Counted from the first letter of the stretch, positions 23,046 to 36,128 are shown. The stretch is 64,000 nt of DNA from Cyathus striatus (GCA_025738555.1 JAOVFP010000017.1:3100001-3164000), one strand, 5' to 3'. Program-made: numbers and translations. Notes: a model not told the origin generated them from the sequence alone.

Positions 23046-24973
23046 ATGGGTGCAGCATCCACCGATGCATCACCCGCTCCAGACGAAGACTGGCTCATCG
23101 TAAAACAGGAGGATTGGTGGAGCACAGACTACCCAGCAGTTTCATGGCGATATCTCCCTCCAAATCCAAAACACAACAATCCATCTCCCTCTCCATTGTA
23201 TTTCCATCACTCCACCAACTACCCCACGAGGTCTCGCCGCGATACTAGCACCAATAAGCTCGTGCAATTTTCAGGCGACGAGGACGATATATCGCTCAAC
23301 ACCTCCCTTCCAGGCGTGCAGGCAGCTCTCGACTCTCTCAGCATCTACGAGTCACACTCCGGGTTCCACTACTCTCCCTTTCCCTCGCTCAGCCCCCGCG
23401 AGCGCGGCGAAAATCCAGACATTGGCACAGCCATACCCATGCACCTTGTCGAGCAAGGCAGGAAGCTCTGGGGGTGGGCCGTCCGCCAGCTCCTTTTCTC
23501 TCCCTTACCGGAGAAGAACCAGGATCAGGAGGAAGAGCAGGATTTTGACTTTTCGTCGTGGAAGGAAATTTGGGGGTCGTTGGAACGGGGAGGGAATTTG
23601 CACAGATCCACTAGTACATTGTCCTCTATCGATTTGACTGAGGATTCCTTCTCCATGCCTGCTACCCCCAAAGCTAAATCCTTCGACGCAGTCCACATCT
23701 CCACGTCTCCATCAACTGACTTTTTCTTCTCTTCGCCCTCTCCTTCCCGCCCTCTCAACGCCTCTGCATCCTCCTTCGTTCCCACCTTCACGTTCGCCAA
23801 GCCCGAGCCCGCAAAGGAAACCGAAAAGGATGTCTTCACCGGAGATTTTACCTTCGCCAGTCTCACCACCCAACCTGCGCCAATGGTCAAAATCAAGAAA
23901 GACGAGCAGGGGTTCTTCACCGAGGTGCACGTCGAAGCTTCCAATTCTTCTTCTTCCACTTCATCGTCATCTTCGCCGTCTCTTCCAAATTCGAGCACCA
24001 GCTCCATTCTTCTCCCGCCGTTCTTGCAAGAGCCTGCACGGAGGAAGTCCAAGACGAGGCAAATTGTCGACAAGCTGCGCTCGCAGTCCCAGTCGCAGTC
24101 TCAGTCCAGGAGGGGTTCTAGTCAATCGACGCCTGCGCATACACCGCTTCTTGATAAAGACGACCCGCCCCTCTTCTTCCCTGAAAAGAAGTATGCCTCC
24201 CATAGTCCTTCCCCTTCCATGGACTTTGTCGTGAGACCCCGGTCAAGCGTCAGCGAAGGTCAAGCGTGTACGCGCTCAGGGGAGGATGTAAGATCCGGTG
24301 TGTCCACCCCCGGATGGAACTCTGAAATGAGGGAGAAGGAGAATAGCAATAATAAAGATAAAGAGGAAGGATGGATAGGTTTTGACGATGGCAAGGAAAA
24401 AGAGAAACGCAAAGGGTTGTTACATGTTCTCAGTCGGCGACGCACGGATTCGTTGGGAAGCACCGTAAGCGCCATCCATTCGCCCGACTCTGCCTCTTCG
24501 AGTGATTTCACAGGGAGTGGGAGGGAAAGCACACGCAGTTCAATCTCGCCCGTGTCCACTCCCCCTCGTCGTCATGCGACGACGGGTGGATCGAAGGCTC
24601 CGTCGTGGCTCCTCCAGCGGTCAAAGCAGCTGCAGGGAGAGGAAAGAGGAGATCACCTTCCTCCTTTTCCTCCTCAACATCCACTTCCGGAACAGGGTCG
24701 GCGGCGGGCACACCACCGCTCTTTCCATCGCTCGCACTCTACCCGCCGTCCATGCACACCCATCTCCCCATTCCAACGCCAACGCCAGCGCTAGCACAGA
24801 TACCGTCTCCAGCACCCCCTTCGTACCAGAACCAGTACTTTTACCCGTACAGTGCACAAGGGTACGTGCAGGCGAGGGCAATGCATATGCCCAGACCTGT
24901 GCATGGGCACGTTATGCCTGTGCCGCTGGGGATGGGAATGCCCATGTACGGCAAGGTTCCCGGAACGACGTAG
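23046..24973 (+). CDS. Large Ser/Pro-rich fungal protein of unknown function
   Basis: The frame opens MGAASTDASPAPDEDWLIVKQEDWW and continues as low-complexity Ser/Thr/Pro sequence with a Gln/Ser run (SQSQSQSQSRRGSSQS) and a basic patch RKGLLHVLSRRRTDS. Read without splicing it ends at 24794 after an implausible Arg/His-rich tail. A GTAAGC donor at 24465 and a GCAG acceptor at 24538 remove 74 nt and keep the frame, joining LGST to FNLARVHSPSSSCDDGWIEG and then to a Pro/Tyr/Met-rich end (SYQNQYFYPYSAQGY ... MYGKVPGTT) at 24973. The joined product is about 617 residues, mostly disordered. No family is recognised. Confidence 0.65.
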
Positions 24974-25534
24974 CGCGACGAATCATTCGCATCTAATAAC
25001 AATATCAACTTCAACAACACCGTGCTGTATTTATACGCTGCCCGACTGGTGCTCCTCGGACTCTCTTTTTTCCTCTTTACGTAGCGTTTCAACAACACCT
25101 CATCAACAAAAAATGCATTTCTGGATCGTTTTTTCAAAAGCTGCATTTTTGCATTCTTAATTTTTCATGTGCAATATCTTTTCTTGATTTTTCACTACCC
25201 CATTCCGATTTTTAAAGAGCTCCCGGGAGCTCATGTATTAACCCAATGGCTTTTCTTAACATTTAACTTAACCACCTTTTTTCCTTCTCCGTTTTCCCTT
25301 GATTTTATGGCATTTACATGCGTGCATGCGTCCATCCGTACATACATCATACATACATACATCCTATGGTTCCCCCGTGTTGCTTTCTTGTTTGGAAGGA
25401 AATGTAAAGTAGGTTAAGTTAGGTAGGAAATGACAAGGTCTGAATATGTAGGCATTTTCTTGGTAACTGTCGCGACTTGAGGGATTTCTGAGTTCAAATT
25501 TTCATTCTAATTACATTACATGAAGCAGCCTGCA
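24974..25534. other. 3' region with ACAT microsatellite
   Basis: Two genes converge here. A CATACATACATCATACATAC simple repeat lies at about 25337-25366. No RNA gene or further coding sequence is seen. Confidence 0.5.
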
Positions 25535-28500
25535 TCACTCAATAATAATAGCCCAATCCTTCGCAATGGCCACCTTCGGATCCTTAATATGCAGAATGGA
25601 AGGGGTTCCATCCTTCTTATCGCTTGCCGCAACTCCAGGCGTGAACTCCCACACCAACTCTTTCCCGCTCCCTTCTACCTTCACATTCGAAGGCTTCGCC
25701 GCCAGCCCCACAACAATAATCTTCTCCACCCGCACCTCTTCGACGCTCTTCGCGAATGCGTTGCTGGGGTTGTATGCGGTAAGAGACACGCTATCCACTG
25801 CTTCGCTAGGTTTGGCCTTTCCAAGATCTCTGCTTGTGATACGGAGACCTTTAGACTTCTTGCTCGGCTTTTCAGCAACAAACTCGCGCCAGACAAAGTC
25901 ACCCTTTTGGTGGTCGTACGACGTGCCATCGTCCAGGTACAGTTCACCTCGCGCATCACCGGCTTTACTAAGTGCTACCCGGAGCGTAAATGGATCCAGC
26001 TTCATCGCCGTCGATGCCCGTCTGGGGCGTTCACGTGTAGGAAGAATGGAGCCTCCACGAACGAACAGTGGGACTTGGTGCAGTTCTGCTTGGACTGTAA
26101 TTTCTTTACCTTTTGCGGCCCCGCGATAGGCATAGTGCGTAAAGTAGTCGTAGTAGACTTGATCTTCGCCGAGGTAGACTGTGGCTTCGGTCGCGGATTT
26201 GTTGGTGACAGGTTTGACGAGCAAACCCGAGGAGCCGATATAATACTGGTCATCGATTTCGAAGCCGTTTTTGTCCTTTGGAAGCATGACATATTGGGGT
26301 CTGGTGATCATTAGCTAAAGTGTGAAGAGCGTGGGTAAGTTAATTACCTGAGTACAGGGAGACCCGTTACAGAGGCTTCGCGGAAGGCCGTGTACCAAAT
26401 AGGCAACTGGCTATACCTCAAACGGAGGATATCGCGAACGATGCTCTTGTAGGGTTCGTCCAACAGGAAAGGTTCGCGGCGTTTCGTATCAATGTGCGCG
26501 TGAGCACGGAAGAAAGGGGCGAATGCCCCAACTTGGTACCAACGAACTAACATCTCCGGCTCAGGGTTTCCGAAGAAGCCACCAACATCAGCTGAGGGTG
26601 GTGTGAGTATACGTACTGCGCAAATGGAACGGAGTATCGCCTACATCCAGAGAAACTCATTCCTGCAATGTTGTTTGCAAGGACCATCTTAATACCGACT
26701 GCCATGTGCTCCCAGGTACCAAGGTTATCGCCGGTCCACATCGCCCCGAATCGTTGAGAACCAGCAAAGAAGGAGCGGGTAAGGACGAAGGGACGCGTTA
26801 CTGGCTCAGAGCGGGCTGCAACAGCTTTGTATGTTTGGTTGGTCTGTGAAATGGTGAGACTCATGGTTTGGTGCACAAGGAATTCAAACATACGTAGAGC
26901 ATTCCATTCAAGTTGTGAATATCACGATGCTCCCATCCACCGTGATGAATATTATCCTTAGGCATGGTGATTTCAGGGCCATTGAAGACAGAGGGCTACA
27001 CAACTTGAGAAAGAGTCAGCCTTCAAGTATAGCAACACACACCTCATTCATGTCATTCCAGATGTGAATAGCATCAGTGCTCTTGACCCAAGACCAGCCA
27101 CTTTCAACACTATAAGTCTTGAAAAGTGTCTTCCACCAATCCCAGGATGCAGGATTGAAAAAGTCAATCCAGGCACTGCTGCCAGACCAGCACCAGCCCT
27201 CATATTCATTATTTTGCTTATTTTTGACAAGAAGGTCGCGTTCTGTTGCTTCCTTATAAACAGGGTAGTCTTGGGTGCGCTTTAAATGAGGATCAATAAT
27301 AACAACCATCTATGAGGGAGTGTAGTTAGCAGCCGACTACAATGAATATCTGATTTACCAACCTTGCGACCGAGGGCGGCGACATCGTTTGTCATCTCAA
27401 CTGGATCAGGGAAAGTCTTCTCGTTCCAGATGAAGTACTTGTGATCCTCAGCGTATTCAATGTCAAGCCAGAACACATCGACTGGCATATCCTCCTCGTC
27501 GAAGCGCTTCTGTACAGCCCTAACATCGTCAGTGCTGACATAGTTCCAGCGACACTGGTGATAACCCAAGCTCCAGTCAGCGGGCATAACAGGGGTTCCT
27601 GTGAGTCGCGCGTATTGCTTGAAGACATCTTCTGGTGTAGGTCCTGGCATGAGGAAAACATCCAAAATGCCGGACTCAGAGACCCAGTGAGTTTCGGTAG
27701 ACGCTGGATTAGAGTGAACAACATCTATCCACGTTTCAGAAGCAACAGCATCGAAAATTCCAACAGTGGTATCGGCAGAGTGAGCATGGAGAATGGGAAT
27801 AGAGCCATAGAGAGAGACAGGAGAAGATGCAAGATATTCAAATACATCAGCATTATAAAGCCTGTACGGGTCGGTGAATGTAGGTTCTTCTCCGGCAGTT
27901 GTGGGTAAAGCAAGGCGAGTTGCATGCTGGGGGATACCGAAGATTGTACCATGATTAGGGAATGTAATATCAATAGAAAGAGACTCGGGCCCTATAATTG
28001 TTATAAGTGTACGTTAGTATTCAATATATTAGACGTTATGTTCGCAGCAACCTTTTGGTTTGGTGTCCGTCCAAGAGGAGAATGATTCGTCCCAGTATGC
28101 GTCTTCTTCTTCACCCTCAAACCACGCGCGAGGATTCTCCTTCTTTATAACGACCTGGGCTTCGCCTTCAGCGCCTTCACCTTCAGCAGGTTGTGCCTCC
28201 TCTGTCTTAGTTTCCTCAATGGTTTTGTTGCGGAAGTGTTCCATATGAAGTAAGCCTTGACCGTTTAGAACAACTTGCTCCTTTCCATTCTTAAGGAGAG
28301 AAACACGCAATGGTTCAAAGGAGACCACAACCTCAACATCCTTCTTCTCCCCGTATGTAGCGCGAATATCCTTCTTTCCGGCTGTCCACTTAATATCGTG
28401 ACTAACCGATGGCTCTTCAATAAGAGCCCATGAAGCTGTCTCATCATAACGTTTCCGAAGACCTCCTACTTCATCCATACGAACTCGCACGACACCATCG

Positions 28501-28781
28501 CCATGCACTCGGAGTTCTAGTCCAAACTTGATATCGGGATATAAAGAAGATGTAACATCCGCCGAGAATGTTGCCTGGTTCGAAGAGATGGAAACGGAGC
28601 TAGGATCAACAGAGTAGGGGGACTTCCACGACGTCCCGGCTTCCTTTGCACGAGCTGCGAGTGCTCGGCCTCGACGACAGAAGCCAGATTGTGAGCATGT
28701 TTTGAAGTCGTGGGCTTTGAAAGCGACAGCTTCCTGAGACACAAGAAGAACAAATAGCCCTAGAAGAGTCCAGGAGCGCAT
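25535..28781 (-). CDS. ROT2: ER alpha-glucosidase II, catalytic alpha subunit (GH31)
   Basis: Trims the two inner alpha-1,3-glucoses from N-glycans in the ER, acting in the calnexin cycle with a beta subunit that retains it. The start at 28781 gives a signal peptide ([20 protein letters not shown]) followed by [12 protein letters not shown], typical of glucosidase II. Then come the N-terminal beta-sandwich, GIPQHA and [44 protein letters not shown], the nucleophile motif IWNDMNE (Asp codon 27052-27054), [18 protein letters not shown] with the acid/base Asp (26727-26729), [16 protein letters not shown] and the C-terminal beta domains. About seven introns are inferred; all key motifs are intact. 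A frame 25 codons longer (28856) exists but adds a non-signal leader. Confidence 0.93.
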
Positions 28782-29514
28782 TTGGCCCAACACCCTCTTG
28801 CTAGGTGAAAGAAAAGAGAAAGTAGGAGGTCGTTGTGTAAGACGTGTAAGTACCAACGGACACGTCGCGTCATGTCATGACCGTTGTTTGGATTCGGCTT
28901 CTAGATCAAATAAAGACTTCAACTTCGTGAATAATACTTACACCACTTTTCATCTCCCGTAATACGCCGCTCTCCATGACAATCCTACATTGGTCCTACG
29001 ATCTTTTTCTTACTATATATCAAGTTTCTGTGTTGAGTCAAAGCATCAAGAACTGAAATAAATGGATATTTAAAGCTCTCTCAATTGTGCAGCACAAGGT
29101 TGTGTCTTACTAGCAGAACAGTCACCAGTGGCATCCGAAGATAAGTTCATATTCCTATCTTCAACTATATTAACGACGTCCTTTTGACCCATAGTATTAG
29201 CTCACTTCCTACGCACTTACAAAAGTAATACTAGGCCATATTATTGTGCTTAGTATCAAAATAACTTCCCAACCCGGGCCAGCGTGGAAAGTATTCATTT
29301 CATTTGGGAAGTATTATCGTACGCTGTGCCTTCTTCATGACGTTCACTATTATGGAAGAGCAAATCCTTCCAAAGGATCCGCCTATGGTTATTAGCCTCA
29401 CGATGGCTATTAGAAGTTCTCATCAACGTGAGACGATGTAATCATGTGGCATGGAGAGCGACATATGAGACTCCAGAAAAGAGAATCCTTCCTCCTTCCT
29501 CATCCTGCCGACAA
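28782..29514. promoter_or_regulatory. Divergent promoter region, glucosidase II / MFS-A
   Basis: This separates two head-to-head genes. Bases from about 28880, including TTGTTTGGATTCGGCTTCT, are repeated near 32110-32141 and mark the left edge of the MFS segmental duplication. The run GATCAAATAAAG at about 28905 is the empty counterpart of the insertion site of the element at 32144-33179. Confidence 0.6.
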
Positions 29515-31889
29515 ATGTCTTCTGCAAGCCAACAAAGTAGCGAGGGCATCCAAGAGAAAGAAGCTGAGGAACATTTGGAAAATTATGAATCTCTACCAAT
29601 CATAAAACTCGATAAAAATCTCCTTCCACTAATTCCGCAGCCAACAGACTCTCCTTATGACCCTCTGAACTACCCCAATGTACGCCTTTTCGTTTTTTTT
29701 ATGAACGTCTTCACTGAAAGCTTGTCATTCTAGTGGCTCAAATATACCATTCTCCTTCAAGTCGCTTTGATTGCCTTTGTCTCTAATTTTAACGTCGCTG
29801 TTATTAATCCTGCAGTTGTCCCGATGTCGGCCGAGTTTGGAATAAGACCTGTCATTGGGACGTACCAAACCGCTGCTGCCATTGGAAGTGGAGCGCTTGG
29901 TCCGTTAATCTTTACACCATTCGCAAACGTCTATGGGAGACGTTCCTGCTACCTTATAGCAGTGTTTATAGGATTTATAACTGCTGTTGCTTCAGCGCTA
30001 TCACATTCATATGCAGGCTTGATTGTGGTTCGTGCAATCAATGGTTTTGGTCCCTCAGCATCATACGGACTTGGGGCAGGAACTGTAGTGGACTTGTTTT
30101 ATATGCACCAAAGAGGAAGGGCTATGGGATTATTCACATTAATGCAAACTAGTGGAGCTCATCTTGCGCCAATTGTAAGTGGCTTTCTCATTAATCCTTT
30201 CTATCATCGTCCGTAGCCCAATTATGTCTTCCAAGGTAGGTGGTTATGTGGCTCGAAGCCTTGGATGGCGCTGGTGCTTCTGGGTAGGAGCCATTTTAAA
30301 CGGTAAGCGAAGGAAATATAAACTACAGCACTTGATTCTAAGGGGTTTTACCTGAGGATCTCTGTTTTTGATATCTTTATTTGCATTGCCAGAAACAATT
30401 TTCGATCGGCCAGAGAACTCCCCGCCATACAATAATCATCCAACAGGGACTTCTGAAGAGATCTATTTACCACCAGCGTTTCAATGGAGAATCTTTGCTG
30501 ATCGTCTATGGTTTTGGGACAGGCATAGACCGAAGTCAAGACGTGTAAAACGTTCAGACTTTTTTTTCAAGCCACTAGGAATGTTGAAATATCCATCCGT
30601 ATTATTCCCAGTGATACTTCTGTAATCTTTTCTCGATCTTTGCATTAGTTATATGATTGACATCAAGTCACCAGTGGAGTGACATACGGCTTTGCTTCGA
30701 TTGAACCAGCTCTTATTTTAGCAACATTATTTACTCAGTTATATAACTTCGACACCGTTCAGAATGGGTAACTAGTAGTATTTCTTATCTCTCTATGCTC
30801 AACTTTTCACTGATTATAATTATATTTTCAGGTTGGCCAATGGGATCACTCTTCTTCTTGGAGCGTATGTTCTATATTCTTAAATAAACACTGCATTAAA
30901 TATCATCTTATTTAACCACAGGGCGTTGGGAGAACTATGCTCTGGGCCTGTTACAGACTGGATGATTCAACGTGCCCGGAAGAAGGCAGTTAATAAAGGA
31001 GATATCCCACCTGCTGAACTTCGATTACAAGGCATATGGACAGGAGCCACTACCGTACCTGCCGGTTTACTGATGTGTGTGGTGTCGGTTCGTGCTGTGG
31101 GGTATGCGACGGCTAATATATTTGTATTTTCTAGATGTACGTGGATGTTATCAGTTATCGATGGAATATATCATACGAGTAAACCTATATCATTTAGACG
31201 GCTTCACGGTACATTTTCGAACTAGCGGAAAATTTATTCCACCATGCATAGGAATGGGTATGTACATCAGTGTCTCTCTACAATTATCATCTAACAGGAG
31301 CTCCACATTCATGTCAACTAAAGCACTTGCATGTTTTGGAAGTAAGTTTTCCTAATCCACCGCTTCCAAACAAGCATCTCAAGAGAAAATTCAGTCCAAA
31401 TCATTACCTCTGTATGCTATTCATACAGCTGCGGTGACTGCTACAGATCTCGAAGTAATGATGTCAGTCAATGCTTTAAGTAAGCTATTTTATCTCCTTC
31501 ATAAGTATTATTTGTATATCCCGTGTAGTTTTTTTAGGCAGCTGTTTGGGATGACTCTTGGATTTTATTCGTAAGCAGGAGAAGTTATATTTAGTTAGAT
31601 TACTTACACTTACAACATTTTTTCCAGCCTACAATTTGGCGAAAAGGTCTAATCCGATCATTTATAGCTCTCGTTGAGACACTGACATATATGTGGACAT
31701 GATGAACAGATTGGATTCGAGCTGTCTTTCACTGTATTTGCCATTATATGGTCAGAACAAGTTTTGTCCAACCAATATACATCCAAATCTCAATATTTTT
31801 ACATTAGCATGGTGGTTTTCTTACCAATTGTAGCATTGATGTTCAAGGGAGAAAAGTGGAGAAAAATGTTGGGAGATCCAGACTTGTAA
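29515..31889 (+). CDS. MFS transporter, copy A (drug/multidrug-type)
   Basis: A major-facilitator membrane protein. The N-terminal cytosolic part (MSSASQQSSEGIQEKEAEEHL ... PYDPLNYPN) is followed by WLKYTILLQVALIAFVSNFNVAVINPAVVP (TM1), the motif-A-like NVYGRRSCYLIAVFIG, RAINGFGPSASYGLGAGTVVDLF, the GWRWCFWVGAI helix, a long central loop (PETIFDRPENSPP ... RSDFFFKPLGM) and the second half (GVTYGFASIEPALILATLF, GALGELCSGPVTDWMIQRARKK, CIGMGMAL-type and SRSNDVSQ segments). About ten or more introns of 45-120 nt; every join I tried keeps the frame, including ATGT|ACGGC across a roughly 120-nt intron near 31080-31200. The stop is at 31887-31889. The earlier Met at 29428 is not conserved in copy B, so 29515 is preferred. 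Confidence 0.8.
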
Positions 31890-31923
31890 GGGTTACTTTC
31901 CAATTACTTACTTTCTGTATCTA

Positions 31924-32090
31924 CCTCTCCCAGCGCCCACCAGTTCAACTTCAAGCCGCGTTACACGTTACTGCTGTACTATATTACTCATAAATTCCTC
32001 TCTCCATGGAGTGCTTGTCGAATATGCAGCTTTTTTCCACGCATGAATAGCCCGTAAATAGCTAAGTAACGTGGAGTTGAGTCAAGGTTG
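31924..32090 (-). pseudogene. Remnant of the EthD-like gene 3' end
   Basis: Downstream of MFS-A the sequence CTACCTCTCCCA, then CCTCTCTCCATGGAGTGCTTG and CACGCATGAATAG, aligns with the C-terminal coding end of the gene at 36129-36815 (about 36129-36290). Only this tail is present, with indels. It shows that the duplicated unit was transporter plus neighbour and that the neighbour decayed in this copy. Confidence 0.75.
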
Positions 32091-32143
32091 AGTGTAAACG
32101 CCGTATCATAACCGTTGTTTGGATTCGGCTTCTGGATCAAATA

Positions 32144-33179
32144 CTGTACTATCTCAGGAACTCGGTCACATTAACGTAAATTCGAAATTTATAACTTTTA
32201 AAGACTGTGAATTTAGAATAAAATACATGTGCTGCATAGAAGACCTTGTATAGAACAATTTCCAACTTTAATCGCATTTTTTGAAGTATTCTATGAGATG
32301 TTACGAATATTTTTGTCGCGAGACCTCAGAAAGTGGAAAAACCGGGAACCCGGCCACCCCTTATTAATAATATCAGGGCTTGTCTAGCAGCCGAACTAAG
32401 CTTACCGGACTTACTCGGACTTAACAACTAAATATCATCTTCGTTCCATGAATAACAATGATTTCGATGTTTGAAGCCACAAATTCGCACATTATACTTC
32501 AAAAACGGCTGTAAAATATTAACCAATATTTATTCTACTTATAATGATTAACTACAGTGCTTGATCCGGCCTGAAGCATTCAATATTTGATATGTTAGGA
32601 TGAAAAAATGAAAAGTAGAGGTTCTGGATAGATCTACAGTTTCTAAACAAAATAAAATGGCTAAAATTACATTAAAACTTGAGTAATAATGCAATGATTG
32701 TATGTATTCCGCCTTATAATTTTTGTAGCATCTTTCTATCATTTATGAAAGATAGAAACAGTTCAATATACACCTTGAAACTGCTTCTTTGTACCACTCT
32801 GATGTGTAGATTAGTGAAATAGTATAGAAACGAGTGAAAATGAGATTTATGAAGCAGTCCAAATCAATACAGGGAGCTTTAAAATAGATATATAGCAGGA
32901 TTGCATGCTTTGGATGCGCTGCATACGGCTGCAGCATTATCTTCCTTCTAGAGTGTGGGAATCTGCATCTTAGATTTAGCCATTTTTGGTTGTAGCGGTC
33001 AACTAAGTTCTGAATTTCTCGATGTACAAGAGAGTAGCAATCTAAATACTTATACGCTATATAGATATTATAGTAATGTACCGTACTGTATCAAAAATTT
33101 GCACAAATGGCTGATGTGGAAGTTGGAGGATGAGCTGTGACCGGGTTCCAGGTGTGACCGAGTTCCTGATAGCCGACAG
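32144..33179. mobile_element. TA-flanked inverted-repeat element (Tc1/mariner-like MITE)
   Basis: The ends are inverted repeats starting CTGT: a perfect 17-bp core TCAGGAACTCGGTCACA at 32154-32170 has its reverse complement at 33153-33169, and the outer bases match with small indels. A second inner inverted pair, GGAACCCGGYCAC, lies at about 32345-32357 and 33136-33148. A TA dinucleotide flanks both ends (32142-32143, 33180-33181). Removing the element and one TA rebuilds GATCAAATAAAG, exactly the sequence of the paralogous copy at about 28905. The interior is AT-rich and non-coding, so it depends on a transposase elsewhere. TA duplication fits Tc1/mariner; the superfamily is inferred. Confidence 0.85.
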
Positions 33180-33181
33180 TA

Positions 33182-33747
33182 AAGCCTAATTCAACTTCGC
33201 GCAAACGCGGCTAAGTTTGATCTCTGTATTCCATGGCAATCCAACGATCTTTTTCACTATTTCTTGCTACTATATTCACCTATTTCAGATTCCGTGTGGG
33301 TTTTATGTTATTACGAACTTAACGATGAATGTTCAAATCTCTCAATCGTCCAGGAGCAACCATTATGTGTCAGTTCAAGTATATACACTGGTATGTACTA
33401 GTGGAAATTTGTGGAAATTCTTGGGAAACTCAGCTTCAAGCCGCTTATCTGCAACTACCAACAATGCTAAGTCCTTTTGACCCCATAGTATAAACCCTCT
33501 TCTTACACGATTACAAAAGTATCACTGGACCAATTTATTGTTTAATGCCAAAATAACTTTCCGATCCAGCGTGGAAAGTATTCAATTCATTTGGGACGTC
33601 TTGTTGTCCGTTGTGCCTTCCTTGTGACGTTCACTGTTAGTAAAGTTCTCATCAACGTGAGACGAAGTAATCATGTGGCATGGAGAGCAACATATGATAC
33701 TTGAGGGAAGAAAATCCTTCCTTCCTCCTTGTCTTACCGATAGATAA
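33182..33747 (+). promoter_or_regulatory. MFS-B upstream region, duplicate of the MFS-A upstream region
   Basis: Segments such as CAACGATCTTTTTC, GCGTGGAAAGTATTCA, GACGTTCACT and CATCAACGTGAGACGA are shared with 28980-29440. The promoter was therefore duplicated with the transporter gene, and both copies may respond to the same signals. Confidence 0.6.
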
Positions 33748-36112
33748 ATGTCTTCTGCAAGCCAACAAAGTAATGAAGGTATCGAAAAAAAAGAAACTGA
33801 AGAACATTTAGAAAACTATGAACATTTACCAATTGTAAAGCTCGATAGGAATCTCCTTCCGCTTATTCCACAGCCAACAGACTCTCCTTATGACCCTTTG
33901 AACTACCCCAATGTATGCTCTTTCTATTATCATGCATTTCCTTCACTGAAAACTTGCCATTCTAGTGGCTCAAATATGTCATTCTCCTTCAAGTCGCTTT
34001 GATTGCCTTTGTCTCTACTTTTAATGTTGCTGTTATTAACCCTGCAGTTGTCCCAATGTCAGCTGAGTTTGGAATAAGACCTGTCGTTGGGACGTACCAA
34101 ACCGCTGCTGCCATTGGAAGTGGAGCGTTCGGTCCGCTGATCTTCACACCATTCGCAAACGTCTACGGGAGACGCTCTTGCTATCTCATTGCAGTGTTTA
34201 TAGGACTTATAACTGCTGTCGCTTCAGCGCTGTCACATTCATATGCAGGCCTGATTGTGGTTCGTGTGATCAACGGCTTTGGTCCATCAGCATCATACGG
34301 GTTAGGTGCAGGAACTGTAGTGGACTTGTTTTATATGCACCAAAGAGGAAGGGCTATGGGTTTGTTCACATTAACGCAAACTAGTGGAGCTCATCTTGCG
34401 CCAATTGTAAGTGCCCTATCAATTATTTCCATGCCTTCCGTAGACTGATTGTGTCTTCCAAGGTAGGAGGCTATGTGGCTCGAAGCCTTGGATGGCGCTG
34501 GTGCTTCTGGGTAGGAGCCATTTTAAATGGTAAGCAAATAAGAAAAAATACACTATTTGATTCTAAGGGGTTTAACTAGGTTCTCTGTTTTTGATATCTT
34601 TATTCGCATTGCCGGAGACAATTTATGACCGACTAGAGAACTCCCCGCCGTACAGCAATCATCCAACGGGGACTTTAGAAGAGATCTATTCACCACCAAC
34701 ATTCCAATGGAGAGTCTTTGTTGATCGTCTATGGTTTTGGGACAGACATAGACCTAAGTCAAGACGAGTGGGACGTTCAGATTTCTTTATCAGACCACTT
34801 GGAATGTTGAAATATCCTTCAGTCTTATTCCCGGTGATACTTCTGTAGCCCTTTCCCAACCTTTGTGCATATCATATAATTGACATCAAGTCATCAGTGG
34901 TGTGACATACGGATTCGCTTCAAATGAACCCGCCCTTATTTTAGCAACATTATTTACTCAGTTATATAACTTCGACACTGTTCAGAATGGGTAACTATTT
35001 CCTATCTCTTTATACTCAACTCTTCACTAATATTGTAATTATGTCTCCAGATTGGCCAATGGGATCACTCTTCTTCTTGGCGCGTATGTTCTGTTTTCCG
35101 AATAAAAGAATCACAACATTAAATAGGCATCTTATTTAATCACAGGGCGTTGGGAGAACTATGCTCTGGGCCTGTTACAGACTGGATGATTCAACGCGCC
35201 AGGAAGAAGGCAGTTAACAAAGGGGATATTCCACCTGCTGAACTTCGATTACAAGGTATATGGACGGGAGCTATTACCGTGCCTGCCGGTTTACTAATGT
35301 AATGTTAATTTATTATATCTTGGAATACACAACAGTGACTAATATATTTGTATTTTGCAGATGTACGTGGATGTTATCAGCTATCGATGGAATATATCAT
35401 ACGAGTAAACCTATATCATTTAGACGGCTTTACGGTACATTTTCGAACCAGTGGAAAATTTATTCCACCATGCATAGGAATGGGTATGTACATCAATGTC
35501 TTTTACAATGATCGTCTAACCGGGAGCCTATTCATGCAAACTATTAGCACTTGCATGTTTCGGAAGTAATTTTAATTCCTAATCCGCTTTCGAACAAGTA
35601 TCTCATGAAGACATTTAGTTCAAATTATTACTTCTGTATGCTATTCATACAGCTGCGGTGATTGCTACAGATCTCGAAGTAATGATGTCAGTCAATGTTT
35701 TAAGTGAGTTTATTTTATGTCCTTCACAAGTATTAGTTGTTACATCTATTCGTGTAGTTTTTTTAGGCAGCTGTTTGGGATGACTCTTGGATTTTATTCG
35801 TAAGCAGAAGTTATATCTGGTCAGATTACTTGTACTTACAACATATTTCCCAGTCTACAATTTGGCGAAAAGGTAAAATCTGATCATTTATAGCTCTCCT
35901 TGAGACACTGATATATATGTGAACATCCCGAACAGATTGGATTCGAGTTATCTTTCACTGTGTTTGCCATTATATGGTCAGATATTTTACCCATCCAATA
36001 CTCAACCAAATTTAAATATTTTTACATTAGCGTTGTAGTTTTTCTACCAATCGTTGCATTGATGTTCAAGGGGGAAAAGTGGAGGAAAATGTTGGGAGAT
36101 CCGGAATCGTAA
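33748..36112 (+). CDS. MFS transporter, copy B (possibly splice-impaired)
   Basis: A tandem paralogue of copy A with the same exon pattern: MSSASQQSNEGIEKKE, PYDPLNYPN, the TM1 block, NVYGRRSCYLIAVFIGLITAVASALS, GWRWCFWVGAI, SLFLISLFALPETIYDRLENSPP, GVTYGFASNEPALILATLF, GELCSGPVTDWMIQRARKK and the C-terminal FKGEKWRKMLGDPES (stop 36110-36112). At the intron after PAGLLM, copy A has a donor (ATGT|GTGTGG) that keeps the frame to ACGGCTTTACGG, while copy B reads ATGTAATGTTAA there, so the same donor is lost and an in-frame stop follows. Copy B may therefore be truncated or spliced differently. Otherwise it is highly similar in coding sequence. Confidence 0.7.
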
Positions 36113-36128
36113 GGGTTACTTTCTGTAT

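Noticed and set aside
25520..26314. 264-codon plus-strand frame
   Set aside because: Antisense shadow of the glucosidase II C-terminal exon, which has clear GH31 homology on the minus strand.
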